Below, in pieces: positions 42,167 through 52,061 of a stretch of 64,000 nt of DNA (its first letter is position 1; each line of letters begins with the position of its first letter). The notes under the pieces were generated by a model. It made no database searches and was not told the origin of the DNA. It saw only the letters and a program-made list of their open reading frames with translations. The translations under genes and the position numbers were made by a program. Where the stretch lies: positions 38,796 through 102,795 of the forward strand of contig PKXQ01000093.1 in the NCBI GenBank assembly GCA_003132405.1, given 5' to 3'. Source of the DNA: Acidobacteriaceae bacterium (GTDB lineage Bacteria; Acidobacteriota; Terriglobia; Terriglobales; Acidobacteriaceae).

Positions 42167-44020
42167 ATGAAACGAACTATGGCAGCACTGCTGTCGATCG
42201 CGCTGGCGGGGAGCGTGATGGCCACACAGGCCCAGCAAGAGACCGCCCCGGCAACGAAGAAGACCCTCCACAAGAAAGCAGTTGCAAAGGGGCCGACGGT
42301 CTCCGAGCAACTCAGCGAGATGAAGGCGGCAATCGACGCGCAGCAGGCGCAGATCAGGCAGTTGAGCGACCTGGTGCAGAGCCGCGACCAGAAGATTCAG
42401 CAATTGGAGCAGCGGCTTGATCAAAACCAGGCGGTGGCCACGCAGGCGCAGAGCAAGGCGGACACCGCGGTGGCGCAAACAACTGACCAGCAGCAGACGG
42501 TGATGGCGCTGAAGAGCGATGTCACCGACTTGAAAACAACGGCGACGAGCAACGCCATGACTCTGCAGGAGACGCAGAAGAGCATTAAGGATGCGATGGA
42601 GAGCCCGATGGCGATCCATTTCAAAGGAGTGACGCTCACTCCGGGCGGCTTCCTGGCGGGTGAAACTGTGTATCGGAATCGGGCGCTGGGATCGGACATC
42701 AATACTCCGTTCAATAGCGTGAACATGCCGGGAAGCGGCGCGAACGATATTTCGGAATTCTATGGGTCTGGACGTCAGTCGCGAATTTCGTTGCTGGCTG
42801 AGGGCAAGATCAGCATTGCCAAGCTGTCCGGCTATTACGAGGCTGACTTTCTGTCGGCGGCAGTGACCTCCAACAACAACCAGAGCAACAGTTACTCACT
42901 GCGGCAACGGCAGGTTTGGGCACAGGCTGCGTTGGACAATGGCTTGAGCTTTACCGGCGGCCAAATGTGGAGCCTGGTGACGGAAACGAAGCATGGAGTT
43001 GACAACCGGACGGAAGCTGTCCCGCTGACCATAGACCCGGCTTATACCGTGGGCTTCAGCTGGGCGCGGCAGTATGGGTTCCGCGTGGCTAAGAGCTTCA
43101 ACAATCATTTCTGGCTAGCGGCATCGTTGGAGAATCCGCAGACGATTTTCTCGTCGAGTGGCAACGCCTCGAACTTCGCATTGGGAGCGCCGGGAACAAG
43201 CGGCGGACTTTACAACTCCTCGTCGAACACCAGCGGAGCGGCAAACGCGAACTATTCGTTCAACGCCATTCCGGACGTCATTCTCAAGGCGGCGTTTGAG
43301 CCAGGGTTCGGTCACTATGAAATTTTCGGCATCTTGAGCCGCTTCCGTGACCGTGTTTATCCGTGCGTGGAGTATACGTTGGACCCGAGCCTGTGCGGCA
43401 CAACTGCTGCTTCCGCGATCGGAGCTTATAACGCCTCGAAGAATGGCGGCGGCATCGGTGGAAATGCCCGCGTCACGGTTGCCCACCATCTGGACTTTGG
43501 TGTCCACGCGATCTATGGGAACGGAGTAGGGCGGTACGGCGCGTCCGGTCTGCCGGATGCCGCCGCCAATGCCGATGGCACGCTGGCTCCTCTGCGCAGT
43601 TATCAGGGTTTGGTTACGCTGGAGTATCACACGCCCAAGGTTGATGTGTACCTGAACGGCGGCGAGGAATACGTGAGAAAGCGCTGGGAACTGGATCCCG
43701 TCTCCGGCAAGCCGGTGGGCTATGGGGCGCCGTTGTTTAGCGATTCGAATTGCTACTCTGAAACCGTACCGGGCAGTGGCGGTTACTCTTTCGGAGGGCT
43801 CACCTGCAGCGGGCAGACGCAGAGCACGGTCGAAGGAACGTTTGGATTCTGGATCCGCCCCTATCACGGTCCCAAGGGAAGGATTCAAATTGGTCCGCAG
43901 TATTCGTACCTGGTGCGAAATGCGTGGACAGGGTTGCAGTCTTCAACCACAGGGACTTACGTTTCGCCGCACGGAATCGACAACATGTTTATGACATCGT
44001 TCCGTTACTACTTGCCGTAG
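42167..44020 (+). CDS. Porin-like outer-membrane beta-barrel with coiled-coil stalk
   Basis: 617 residues. The ATG at 42167 follows CAGGAGCGAACAACA. Signal peptide MKRTMAALLSIALAGSVMATQAQ. Residues about 30-140 form a Q/A/K-rich coiled coil (SEMKAAIDAQQAQIRQLSDL), as in S-layer/porin-type proteins that anchor through a trimeric stalk. The rest has amphipathic strands (SGYYEADFLSAAV; FSWARQYGFRV) and ends FMTSFRYYLP, an outer-membrane C-terminal signature. It is likely an abundant outer-membrane porin. A rho-independent terminator follows directly. Confidence 0.78.
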   Translation: MKRTMAALLSIALAGSVMATQAQQETAPATKKTLHKKAVAKGPTVSEQLSEMKAAIDAQQAQIRQLSDLVQSRDQKIQQLEQRLDQNQAVATQAQSKADTAVAQTTDQQQTVMALKSDVTDLKTTATSNAMTLQETQKSIKDAMESPMAIHFKGVTLTPGGFLAGETVYRNRALGSDINTPFNSVNMPGSGANDISEFYGSGRQSRISLLAEGKISIAKLSGYYEADFLSAAVTSNNNQSNSYSLRQRQVWAQAALDNGLSFTGGQMWSLVTETKHGVDNRTEAVPLTIDPAYTVGFSWARQYGFRVAKSFNNHFWLAASLENPQTIFSSSGNASNFALGAPGTSGGLYNSSSNTSGAANANYSFNAIPDVILKAAFEPGFGHYEIFGILSRFRDRVYPCVEYTLDPSLCGTTAASAIGAYNASKNGGGIGGNARVTVAHHLDFGVHAIYGNGVGRYGASGLPDAAANADGTLAPLRSYQGLVTLEYHTPKVDVYLNGGEEYVRKRWELDPVSGKPVGYGAPLFSDSNCYSETVPGSGGYSFGGLTCSGQTQSTVEGTFGFWIRPYHGPKGRIQIGPQYSYLVRNAWTGLQSSTTGTYVSPHGIDNMFMTSFRYYLP

Positions 44021-44030
44021 ATTTGCGGGA

Positions 44031-44084
44031 CCCTCACCCCCAGAGACAACCCCCTTGGCAATGGGGGCGAGGGATTGTTTTTTG
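44031..44084 (+). terminator. Rho-independent terminator of the porin-like gene
   Basis: CCCTCACCCCC (44031-44041) pairs with GGGGGCGAGGG (44063-44073) with one mismatch, 10 nt after the stop codon. ATTGTTTTTT follows, giving a good U-tract. Confidence 0.75.
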
Positions 44085-44300
44085 GGAACTACAATACCTA
44101 CCGCGATTTCCGCGAAAAGTTGAACCGCAAAGGCACTGAGTATCGCGAAGGCTTTGGCTTGGTATGCTGTCTTGAATCTGTGGTTAATGATTTCGCAAAA
44201 CGGCGCAGCGCCTCGTATTTACAACCCGCCGCGGCCTATGGGCGTCCAAGTAAATTGGAGACGAATGACGGGTGCGATGTCAGTTTCCAGCGGTGCTATG

Positions 44301-44306
44301 TATAAT
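44301..44306 (+). promoter_or_regulatory. Candidate -10 box for the 44327 gene
   Basis: TATAAT lies 21 nt before the ATG at 44327, which leaves a leader of about 14 nt. I see no clear -35 box at the expected distance. Confidence 0.3.
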
Positions 44307-44326
44307 CTGTTGGCATACGATGCGAA

Positions 44327-44665
44327 ATGGTGATGCCGAAACATTCTAGCGCCGGCTTTAGATTGTGGTCGTGGTGCCGGATCGCACTGATTGTTCTTGC
44401 CATTTGCTCGCTTACGGCGAGTCTCGCCACACGCTTCACGGTACAGGGGCCGGAGATTGAAAAGGCGGACGCTGCAAACGCGCAATCTTCCGAAGCAAAG
44501 CGCCAGCATCTTCTCGGCAATGCAGTTCAGTGGACGGCGCCAGCTCCCACTTTCACGTTGTTTCAACCGCCGCGGTCATCCGTTTTGGCGGTTTCGGTAG
44601 TCGTCCCATCTGCGAACCTTATCTCTGAAAGCTGGCTCTATAATCGGCCTCCTCCTGCGCTTTAA
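44327..44665 (+). CDS. Small membrane-anchored or secreted protein, uncharacterised
   Basis: 112 residues; an ATG two codons later (44333) is equally possible. One hydrophobic helix (LWSWCRIALIVLAICSLTASLATRF) near the start, then a hydrophilic region with QHLLGNAVQWTAPAPTFTLF and an end with WLYNRPPPAL. The W/P-rich tail with NRPPP is typical of small acidobacterial proteins of unknown role, as I recall. No operon partner. The 306-nt gap before it (44021-44326) holds the porin terminator and a -10-like box but no gene. Confidence 0.5.
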   Translation: MVMPKHSSAGFRLWSWCRIALIVLAICSLTASLATRFTVQGPEIEKADAANAQSSEAKRQHLLGNAVQWTAPAPTFTLFQPPRSSVLAVSVVVPSANLISESWLYNRPPPAL

Positions 44666-45003
44666 CTGCTTTACTGCATAGTTAATTACTAATTTTAAAA
44701 TGCTGGGTATTGCCGGGACGTCGTTCGCTGTTCGCCTTCAACAAGGTTTGCGGCTGCGAAGCGCGACCGACATTTAAGGCACGTCATCAGACCGACGTAA
44801 GGGTATTACGTTTGGGCCGAAGGGCAGCGAGTGGCCGCGGTTGTGGGTTTTTTTGTAGCGGGAGTTGGCGAAACAGCATCCTAGAATGCGATTATTGCAT
44901 CCCGCTATACACACACTGTTCTTACAAGTTCCTGGGCCATCCGCATAGAGAGTTGGGGATTGCAGGTTAGAGCTCCCGGTCGTTTCGCGAAAGGAAATGG
45001 GGC
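44666..45003. other. 338-nt intergenic region with nested inverted repeat
   Basis: No gene seen. TAGCGGGA (44856-44863) and TCCCGCTA (44900-44907) are perfect 8-bp arms, and between them ATGC/GCAT arms (44886-44889 and 44897-44900) can form an inner stem. A run of seven T precedes it at 44848. It may be a structured leader of the RraA gene or a leftover mobile-element end. Confidence 0.4.
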
Positions 45004-45723
45004 ATGGCTATCAAGTCATCGCTGAGCGAGTCATTACTGGCGGAAGATGATCTGGATGCGCTGCGCAGGTTTGACACTTGCATGATCTCGAATGCCATCG
45101 AGACGTTTGACGCGCGCTTGCGGAACACTGGATTTGTGGATGGCAGCATTCATTGCATTTTCAAAGATGCGGACGCTCCGCCGATGGTCGGGTATGCGGC
45201 TACGGGCCGTCTGCGCTGCGGGCAACCGCCGATGGTGGGCGGGACGTTTCATGACCGGACGGATTTCTGGAACAGCATTCTTGAAATTCCCGCGCCTCGC
45301 ATTTTGGTGCTCGAAGATATGGATGATCCGCCGGGGGAGGGAGCGTTTATTGGCGACATGCACGCCGCTATTCTCAAAGCGCTGAAGTGTATTGGCTACG
45401 TTACGAATGGCGCGGTGCGCGAGTTGCCGGCGGTGCGCGGCATAGGCCTGCAATTGTTTGCGGGAAGCGTGGCGGTTTCTCATGCTTACGCGCATATTTT
45501 CGATGTGGGGGCGGCGGTGAAAGTGGGAGGCATGGAAGTGCGTCCCGGAGATTTGCTGCATGGCGACCGGCATGGGGTGCTGACGGTGCCGCGGGAATTT
45601 GCCAGGAGGATTCCGGATGCAGCGGTGCGGTTGAAGCAGGTGGAGAAAACGGTCATCGATTTTTGCCGGTCGAGCGAATTTTCGGTGGCCAGGTTGGGCG
45701 AGATTATGAAGACGACGCGGTGA
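45004..45723 (+). CDS. RraA-like aldolase/decarboxylase family protein
   Basis: 239 residues. AKCIGYVTNGAVRELPAV matches the G-x-VTNGAVRD segment, and GDMHAAILKALKCIG the G(E/D)-x-x-A-x-x-A segment, of the RraA/HMG aldolase fold. Relatives include 4-hydroxy-4-methyl-2-oxoglutarate aldolase and RNase E regulators. Asp in DGxxxV/R is replaced by NGAVRE, so catalysis is uncertain. It precedes an RND pump operon by 75 nt. Co-transcription with the pump has no obvious reason; it may reflect chance adjacency. Confidence 0.78.
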   Translation: MAIKSSLSESLLAEDDLDALRRFDTCMISNAIETFDARLRNTGFVDGSIHCIFKDADAPPMVGYAATGRLRCGQPPMVGGTFHDRTDFWNSILEIPAPRILVLEDMDDPPGEGAFIGDMHAAILKALKCIGYVTNGAVRELPAVRGIGLQLFAGSVAVSHAYAHIFDVGAAVKVGGMEVRPGDLLHGDRHGVLTVPREFARRIPDAAVRLKQVEKTVIDFCRSSEFSVARLGEIMKTTR

Positions 45724-45798
45724 TGAAGTCCGCAGGATTTGAATCGATGAGGAATGGCCGAGTGGGAATGCTGGAGAAAGTCCGGTGAGGAGAACTCG

Positions 45799-47076
45799 AT
45801 GGATGAGATTAGCAGTCGGTCGGGCGTGAGGCGAAGAACAACGCCAGCCGCGAGACTTTCAAAGCTGATCGTGCTGGGCTGTGTGGCGGGGCTGGTCGCC
45901 GAATTCGCGGCTTGCTCGGGGAGCGGCGAGCGCGCGCAGGCGAGCGCGCCATTGGTTACGGTGGGCGTAACGAAAGTGGCGCGCAAGTCGCTGGGGCGGC
46001 AAATCACTTTGTCGTCGGAGTTGGTACCGTTCCAGGAGATCGATGTTTATGCCAAGGAGTCGGGGTTTGTCTCAAAGTTATCGGTCGACTACGGCACGCA
46101 CGTGAAGGCGGGGCAGGTGATGGCGGTGCTGGAGATTCCGGAGTTGCAGGCGCAACTGCAGGAGGATCAGGCGGAGATCAAGAACGCCATGAATCAGGTT
46201 ACGCGGGCGCAGCACGAATTGGCGCGGAATCAGGCGCAGTACAACGCGCTTCACCTGGAATATACGCGGTTGAACGGGGTGTTTCAGAGCGAGCCGGGAA
46301 TTGTGGCACAGCAGGAAGTGGACGACGCGCAAGGGAAGGATTTGGCGGCATCTTCGCAGGTGGATGCGGCGCAGTCGTCGGTGGAAGCGACGCAGAGCCA
46401 GCTCTCGGCGGCCAAGGCAAAACTGGCGCATGATCAAACGCTGTTTGATTATGCGAAGATCACGGCTCCATTTTCGGGAACGGTGACGGAGCGCTACGCG
46501 AACCTGGGCACTCTGGTGCAGGCGGGCACGGGGTCAAGCACGCAGGCGATGCCGATTGTGCGGCTGTCGCAGGACGATCTATTTCGGTTGGTGATACCGG
46601 TGCCGGAATCTTACGTTCAATACATCAAAGTGGGCGATCCGGTGGACGTGCGAGTGCCTTCTTTGAACCGGACTTTTCCAGGGAAGGTCGCGCGCTTCTC
46701 GGTGGATGTGCGCGAAGACACTCGGACGATGCACACGGAAGTGGATGTTCCCAATCCCAATCGAGTGCTGTTGCCGGGACTTTATGCGGACGCGTTGCTT
46801 TCGCTCGATCGACAGCTCGACGTGAACACGGTGCCGGTACAGGCCCTGAATCACGAGGAGGGAAAGACGACTGTCTTTGTAGTGGGCCCGGATGGTGGGT
46901 TGCAAGACCGCACCGTGGAATTGGGATTGGAGACGGCGAGCGATGCGCAGATCATGTCCGGATTAAATGAGGGTGAGCAGGTGGTGGTGAGCGATCGCAG
47001 CGGATTGAAGGCGGGCGAAAAGGTTCATCCGCAAATCGTAGCCGTGATGGACTACCACGAACACAACGCGCAGTGA
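45799..47076 (+). CDS. RND efflux periplasmic adaptor lipoprotein
   Basis: 425 residues. GAGGAGAACTCG precedes the ATG at 45799. The export signal LIVLGCVAGLVAEFAACSGSG has a lipobox ending in Cys, so it is a lipoprotein. Lipoyl, coiled-coil hairpin (QLQEDQAEIKNAMNQVTRAQ) and barrel domains follow, with GTVTERYANLGTLVQAGTG. It bridges the pump encoded next (47132) to the duct at 50493. Similar to AcrA/CusB-type fusion proteins. Substrate unknown. Confidence 0.87.
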   Translation: MDEISSRSGVRRRTTPAARLSKLIVLGCVAGLVAEFAACSGSGERAQASAPLVTVGVTKVARKSLGRQITLSSELVPFQEIDVYAKESGFVSKLSVDYGTHVKAGQVMAVLEIPELQAQLQEDQAEIKNAMNQVTRAQHELARNQAQYNALHLEYTRLNGVFQSEPGIVAQQEVDDAQGKDLAASSQVDAAQSSVEATQSQLSAAKAKLAHDQTLFDYAKITAPFSGTVTERYANLGTLVQAGTGSSTQAMPIVRLSQDDLFRLVIPVPESYVQYIKVGDPVDVRVPSLNRTFPGKVARFSVDVREDTRTMHTEVDVPNPNRVLLPGLYADALLSLDRQLDVNTVPVQALNHEEGKTTVFVVGPDGGLQDRTVELGLETASDAQIMSGLNEGEQVVVSDRSGLKAGEKVHPQIVAVMDYHEHNAQ

Positions 47077-47131
47077 GCTGATGACGGGCGTGGACCCGTG
47101 ATCATGCAGGGGAATGCAATAGGGAAATCTT

Positions 47132-50100
47132 ATGCCAGGGTTTTCGATACGTAATCCGTACTTCATCACAGTGATTTGCCTGACGCTGCTGGTGATTGGC
47201 GTGACCAGCCTGTCGCGGATGCCGGTCGATCTGTTTCCGCCGATTAATTTGCCGGAGGTGGTGGTCGCGACGTTTTATACGGGCATGCCGCCGGAGGATA
47301 TTGAGACCGATATCACCGATCCGCTGGAGCGCTTTTTTACGCTGGCTTCGGGCGTGGACCACATGGAATCGCGGTCGATGCTGGGCGTGAGCATCATTCG
47401 CGTCTATTTTCAGCCGGGAACCGGCGCCGACGCCGATGTGAGTGAGTTGTCGAACCTCGCGCTCGCTGACCTGAAGCGCTTGCCTCCGGGAACGCTGCCG
47501 CCGGTGGTGCTGAAGTTCGATGCTTCGAGTTTGCCGGTAGCGCTGGTTACGGTGAAGGGCGAGGGGCTGAACGAAACGCAGCTGCACGATTATGCGCAGT
47601 TTCAGATTCGCAACCAGATCGCAGTGGTGCCGGGCGCGGAGATTCCGGGCGTGTTCGGCGGAATTTATCGGCAGATCATGGTGTATGTCGATCCCTACAA
47701 ACTCTCTTCGCGGCAATTGAGTGTGATGGACGTAGTGAGCGCGGTCAACGATGCCAACCTGATTTTGCCCGCGGGCGACGTGAAGATGGGGCCGTACGAT
47801 TATTTTGTTTATTCAAACAGCCTGGTTGACAACATGGATCAACTGGGAAAACTTCCGCTCAAGGTCAAGGGGAATTCGTGGGTCACGGTGAACGATGTTG
47901 GAAAGGCGGAGGACGCTCACCAGATTCAGTACAACATCGTGCGCATCGATGGGCAAAGATCAGCCTACATTCCGATTATGAAGCAAGGCGGCGATACGAA
48001 CACGATTGCGGTGGTGAATGGCGTTCGCGAATTGATCAAGCATCTTTACGACATTCCCGCGCAAATGAAGACGAGCATTGTCTTCGATCAATCTGTGTAT
48101 GTGAAAGAAGCGATCGCTACCGTGCTGCACGAAGGCTTCCTGGGGTTGATTCTTACCAGCCTGATGATTTTGATTTTCTTGGGAAGCTTCCGCGCCACGT
48201 CGGCGGTGCTGCTGTCGATACCAATATCGGCGCTGGCGGCGTTTGTGGTGTTGGCGATGATGGGCGGCACGATCAATACCATGATTCTCGGTGGGATGGC
48301 GCTGGCTTTCTCGCGCGTGATCGACAATTCGGTGATTTCGCTGGAGAACATCTACCGCCATCTGGAGATGGGAGCTGCGCCGATGATCGCGGCCGAGGTC
48401 GGGGGATCGGAAGTATCGTTGGCTGTATTAGCGGCGACGCTGGTGGATGTGGTCGACTTTTTCCCGGTCGTGTTTCTCTACGGCGTAGCTAAATTTCTTT
48501 TTTCTGCGCTGGCATTGGCGTTTTGCCTGTCGCTGCTGGCTTCATTTGTGGTGGCGATGACGGTGATTCCGTTGTTCTGCTCGCGCTTTCTGAAGCCGGT
48601 AGAGCATGTTCAGCATTCTGCCAACGCAAACGAGTATGACGTCGAACCCACCAGGGCAGAGCATCAGTCCTGGATGGAGCGCTTCAATGCGCGCTTCAAC
48701 CGGATGTTCAATAAGCTCCTTGACTTTTATGAATATTGGGTGAGGCGGGCGCTCGTCCGGCCTGGTTTGACGGTGTTAGTGCTGGCTGGGGTGTTTGTGG
48801 CGAGCTTGGCGATTTATCCGCTGCTCGGGCTGGCGTTTTTCCCGAAGACTGACGCGGGACAGTTCTCGATCAACGTTAAGGTACCGACGGGCACGCGCAT
48901 TGAGCTAGCGAACGAATATGTTGCGAAGGTGGAAGATTTGATTCGGCACGAGGTAGAGCCGAAAGATCTCAAGCTGGTTGTCTCTAACATTGGCGTGGTG
49001 CCGGATTTTTCCGCGCTCTACACCACCAACTCGGGACCTTATACGGCGACGGTGCAGGTAGCGCTGAATGAACCGCACCATCTCAGCAGTTTTGAATATA
49101 TGGACCGGGTGCAGAAGGCGATGGCGAGCCAGTTCCCGGATATCCGAACATTTTTTTCCAGCGGCTCGATGGTGGATGCGATTTTGAATTCGGGGGCTCC
49201 GGCGCCGATTGATGTGCAGGTCAGCAGCCCCGATCTGGATCAAATTTATGGTATCGCGCAGACCCTAGCGAACCGCTTCCGCGAGTTGCCGGGAGTGGGG
49301 CAAATCTACATTCCGCAAGACATGAACTATCCGGCCCTGCGCCTCGATGTGGATCGCGTACACGCGGGCGAACTAGGACTGTCGCAAAAAGATGTGGTCG
49401 ATAACGTGATTACTGCGCTGAATTCGAATTACATGATTGCGCCGAACTATTGGGTCGATCGCAAGAGCGGGAACGACTATTATCTGACGGTGCAATTTTT
49501 TGAGCATGGCGCGGGGGCGATCCACAACATGCTCGATCTGGGACAGATTCCGCTGCGAGGTCCGGGAAGCGGGACGCAGATGGATTGTGGGCCGGCGGGT
49601 CCGCCGCCGCCACATCCGGGGATGTCGCGCACTTCGTGGGCGTGCGGTGGAACCGGCAAAACGACGGTGCTCAATAATGTCGTCAGTGTGAAACAGATAT
49701 TGACGCCGACGGAAGTGGACCACTATCAGATTCAGCGGGAGATCGATGTGTTCATTACTCCGAAATCGGAGGATCTGGGGCGCGTGACCAGCGCGGTGCG
49801 GGACATTCTGGCGAAAGAGAAGATTCCCGGCAACGTGCGTGTGAATTTGCGTGGGATGGTGCAGGGGATGGAGGCGTCGTTCAAAAGTTTTGCGCTGGGT
49901 TTTCTGATTTCGTTTGTGCTGCTCTTCCTGATTCTTACGGCGCAATTCAAATCGTTCGTCGATCCGTTGCTGATCATGCTGGCGATACCGATGGGCTTTG
50001 TCGGAGTGCTGATCATCCTGCCGCTCACGGGCAGCACGTTGAATGTGATGTCGCTGATGGGAGTGTTGATGCTGGTGGGGATCGCGGACTCGAACAGTAT

Positions 50101-50413
50101 TTTGATTGTGGATTTCGCGCACAACCTGGAGAAGCAGGGACTGTCGCCGGCCGATGCTGTGATCACTGCCTGTCGAGTGCGCCTGCGGCCTATTTTGATG
50201 ACTTCGCTGGCGACGATTATTGGCATGATTCCGATGGCAATGAAACTGGGCACGGGGGCTGAGCAGTATGCGCCTATGGCGAAGGCGATCATTGGCGGCC
50301 TCACGTCGTCTGTGCTCCTGACGATTTTTATCGTGCCGGCGGCGTACTTACTGGTGTATGGCAAACGCGGCGCGAAGAGCGAAGAGACGCCGGCATTGGA
50401 GCCTGCACAATGA
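47132..50413 (+). CDS. RND-superfamily efflux pump, with an unusual insertion
   Basis: 1093 residues. Twelve TM helices in the usual arrangement; helix 1 is YFITVICLTLLVIGVTSLSR, and the second half begins near residue 540. RND signatures include GADADVSELSNLALADL and GGMALAFSRVIDNSVISLENI. No canonical DD pair is obvious in helix 4. Between QIPLRGPGSG and NNVVSVKQ (about residues 806-850) lies a Pro/Cys-rich insert, CGPAGPPPPHPGMSRTSWAC, with two cysteines that could form a periplasmic disulphide. The pump sits between adaptor and TolC genes. Confidence 0.87.
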   Translation: MPGFSIRNPYFITVICLTLLVIGVTSLSRMPVDLFPPINLPEVVVATFYTGMPPEDIETDITDPLERFFTLASGVDHMESRSMLGVSIIRVYFQPGTGADADVSELSNLALADLKRLPPGTLPPVVLKFDASSLPVALVTVKGEGLNETQLHDYAQFQIRNQIAVVPGAEIPGVFGGIYRQIMVYVDPYKLSSRQLSVMDVVSAVNDANLILPAGDVKMGPYDYFVYSNSLVDNMDQLGKLPLKVKGNSWVTVNDVGKAEDAHQIQYNIVRIDGQRSAYIPIMKQGGDTNTIAVVNGVRELIKHLYDIPAQMKTSIVFDQSVYVKEAIATVLHEGFLGLILTSLMILIFLGSFRATSAVLLSIPISALAAFVVLAMMGGTINTMILGGMALAFSRVIDNSVISLENIYRHLEMGAAPMIAAEVGGSEVSLAVLAATLVDVVDFFPVVFLYGVAKFLFSALALAFCLSLLASFVVAMTVIPLFCSRFLKPVEHVQHSANANEYDVEPTRAEHQSWMERFNARFNRMFNKLLDFYEYWVRRALVRPGLTVLVLAGVFVASLAIYPLLGLAFFPKTDAGQFSINVKVPTGTRIELANEYVAKVEDLIRHEVEPKDLKLVVSNIGVVPDFSALYTTNSGPYTATVQVALNEPHHLSSFEYMDRVQKAMASQFPDIRTFFSSGSMVDAILNSGAPAPIDVQVSSPDLDQIYGIAQTLANRFRELPGVGQIYIPQDMNYPALRLDVDRVHAGELGLSQKDVVDNVITALNSNYMIAPNYWVDRKSGNDYYLTVQFFEHGAGAIHNMLDLGQIPLRGPGSGTQMDCGPAGPPPPHPGMSRTSWACGGTGKTTVLNNVVSVKQILTPTEVDHYQIQREIDVFITPKSEDLGRVTSAVRDILAKEKIPGNVRVNLRGMVQGMEASFKSFALGFLISFVLLFLILTAQFKSFVDPLLIMLAIPMGFVGVLIILPLTGSTLNVMSLMGVLMLVGIADSNSILIVDFAHNLEKQGLSPADAVITACRVRLRPILMTSLATIIGMIPMAMKLGTGAEQYAPMAKAIIGGLTSSVLLTIFIVPAAYLLVYGKRGAKSEETPALEPAQ

Positions 50414-50492
50414 AGCGCGAGATTCCGCTTCGGGCGATCTCGCAGAAAAGAGACGGACACGGCGCTTAATGAGGAGATTTAGAGGCAACCCG

Positions 50493-52019
50493 ATGACAAG
50501 GGCCAAAGTTTTTTTATTCTGCACGTTGCTCTTATTTGTGTGGGCGATCCTGCCGCGGCCAGGATGGGCGCAAGGCGCAGACAGATCGGGGTCAGGCGAG
50601 AACTTACCCTCCGCCCCGCAGCCGCAAGCCGCGCCGACTGGGACTCACATGGTTGGGCTCGCGCAGGCACAGGCGGTGCTGGTTGCGAGTTTTCCGCGCG
50701 GGGTGCGATCGCAGACGATACCCTCTACTAGTACGCAAGTGCAGCCGGCGGGGCAAGCGCACGGTGACGTCATGCGTTTGACGCGCGTGCAGGCAGAACA
50801 GGTGGCGATCAAGAACAATCCGCGGATCAGCGTGGGACGGTTGCTGGCGCTGGCACAACATCAGGTTTACCGCGAGACGAGGGCGGCGGAACTCCCCAAT
50901 TTTAACGGCGCAATGACGGCGGTCGATGCCAATGAAGGGAGCCGCATCGGCGCGGGCGCGCTGAATGCGCCTCGGTTGCTCGAACACGCGGGCGCGGGAG
51001 TGACGCTCAGCCAACTCATCACTGACTTCGGGCGCACAATGAACCTGGTGGCTTCGTCAAAACTTACGGAGAAGGCGCAAGATGCCAATGCGCTGGCCAC
51101 CACGGAAGACATCGTTCTGGCGACGGATCAGGCTTTTTACAACGTGCTGCAAGCCGAGGCGCTGCTCCAAGTTGCGCAGCAGACGGTGTCCACGCGCGGC
51201 TCGGTGGAGCATCAGATCGACGAACTTACCAAGAACAAACTGAAATCGACGCTCGATCTATCCTTTGCCGAGGTCAATCTGTCGCAGGCCAAACTGCTGC
51301 AACTCGATGCTCAGAATAATGTTGATTCGAGCATTGCCGCGCTGACTGCGGTGCTTGGCTTCGACAAAGACACCCACTATGAGTTGAGCGATGATGAGAC
51401 GCAAGCGCCGCCACCGCCTCCGGATGTCGACGTCCTCATCAATACTGCTTTGCAGCAACGCCCGGATTTGCAGGCATTTACCTATGATCAACAGGCGGCG
51501 GAAAAATTTCACCGCGCGCAGCGCGACCAACTCTTCCCGACCATCAGCGCTCTCGGCATGGCGGGAGTGACGCCAGTGCGCCCTGACTGCACGAGCAACG
51601 GCTGCTTTCCCAATTATTTTATTTCCAGCTGGTACGGGGCGATCGGAGTGAATATGAGCATTCCGATTTTTAATGGATTTCTTTTCACGGCGCAGGCTTC
51701 GGAAGCGAATTACCGGGCAAAAGCGGCGGCGGAAAATACGCGGGATCTGCGCGACCGCGTGGTGCGGGATGTGCGCACGGCGTGGCTGGCAACGAATACG
51801 GCATTTCAGCGCGTGAACGTGGCAGCCGAGCTTGCCAAGGAGGCTGATCTGGCATTGAATCTGGCTCAGGAGCGTTACAAGCTTGGTTTGGGCTCAATCG
51901 TCGAACTCAGTCAGGCACAGTTGCAGCAAACCGGTGCCGCCATTGGTTATGTCGGCGCTCAGTACCAGTATCGGCTATCTCTCTCGACCTTGAACTTTGA
52001 GATTGGAGTGAAGCCGTAA
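50493..52019 (+). CDS. TolC-family outer-membrane duct of RND system
   Basis: 508 residues from the ATG at 50493, with AGAGG upstream. The upstream frame to 50358 overlaps the pump gene and is not family-like. Signal peptide VFLFCTLLLFVWAILPRPGWAQ. Two helical hairpin repeats (NNPRISVGRLLALAQHQ; LALNLAQERYKLGLGSIVELSQAQ) fit outer-membrane efflux proteins. It completes the 45799-52019 tripartite efflux operon. Confidence 0.85.
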   Translation: MTRAKVFLFCTLLLFVWAILPRPGWAQGADRSGSGENLPSAPQPQAAPTGTHMVGLAQAQAVLVASFPRGVRSQTIPSTSTQVQPAGQAHGDVMRLTRVQAEQVAIKNNPRISVGRLLALAQHQVYRETRAAELPNFNGAMTAVDANEGSRIGAGALNAPRLLEHAGAGVTLSQLITDFGRTMNLVASSKLTEKAQDANALATTEDIVLATDQAFYNVLQAEALLQVAQQTVSTRGSVEHQIDELTKNKLKSTLDLSFAEVNLSQAKLLQLDAQNNVDSSIAALTAVLGFDKDTHYELSDDETQAPPPPPDVDVLINTALQQRPDLQAFTYDQQAAEKFHRAQRDQLFPTISALGMAGVTPVRPDCTSNGCFPNYFISSWYGAIGVNMSIPIFNGFLFTAQASEANYRAKAAAENTRDLRDRVVRDVRTAWLATNTAFQRVNVAAELAKEADLALNLAQERYKLGLGSIVELSQAQLQQTGAAIGYVGAQYQYRLSLSTLNFEIGVKP

Positions 52020-52061
52020 CTGGCCCAGAGATTGGGTGATAACGGAGTAGAGTATTCAAAG

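Noticed and set aside
49640..49670. GGTGKTT in the RND pump resembling a Walker A motif
   Set aside because: It lies in a periplasmic Pro/Cys-rich insert with no ATPase fold around it.
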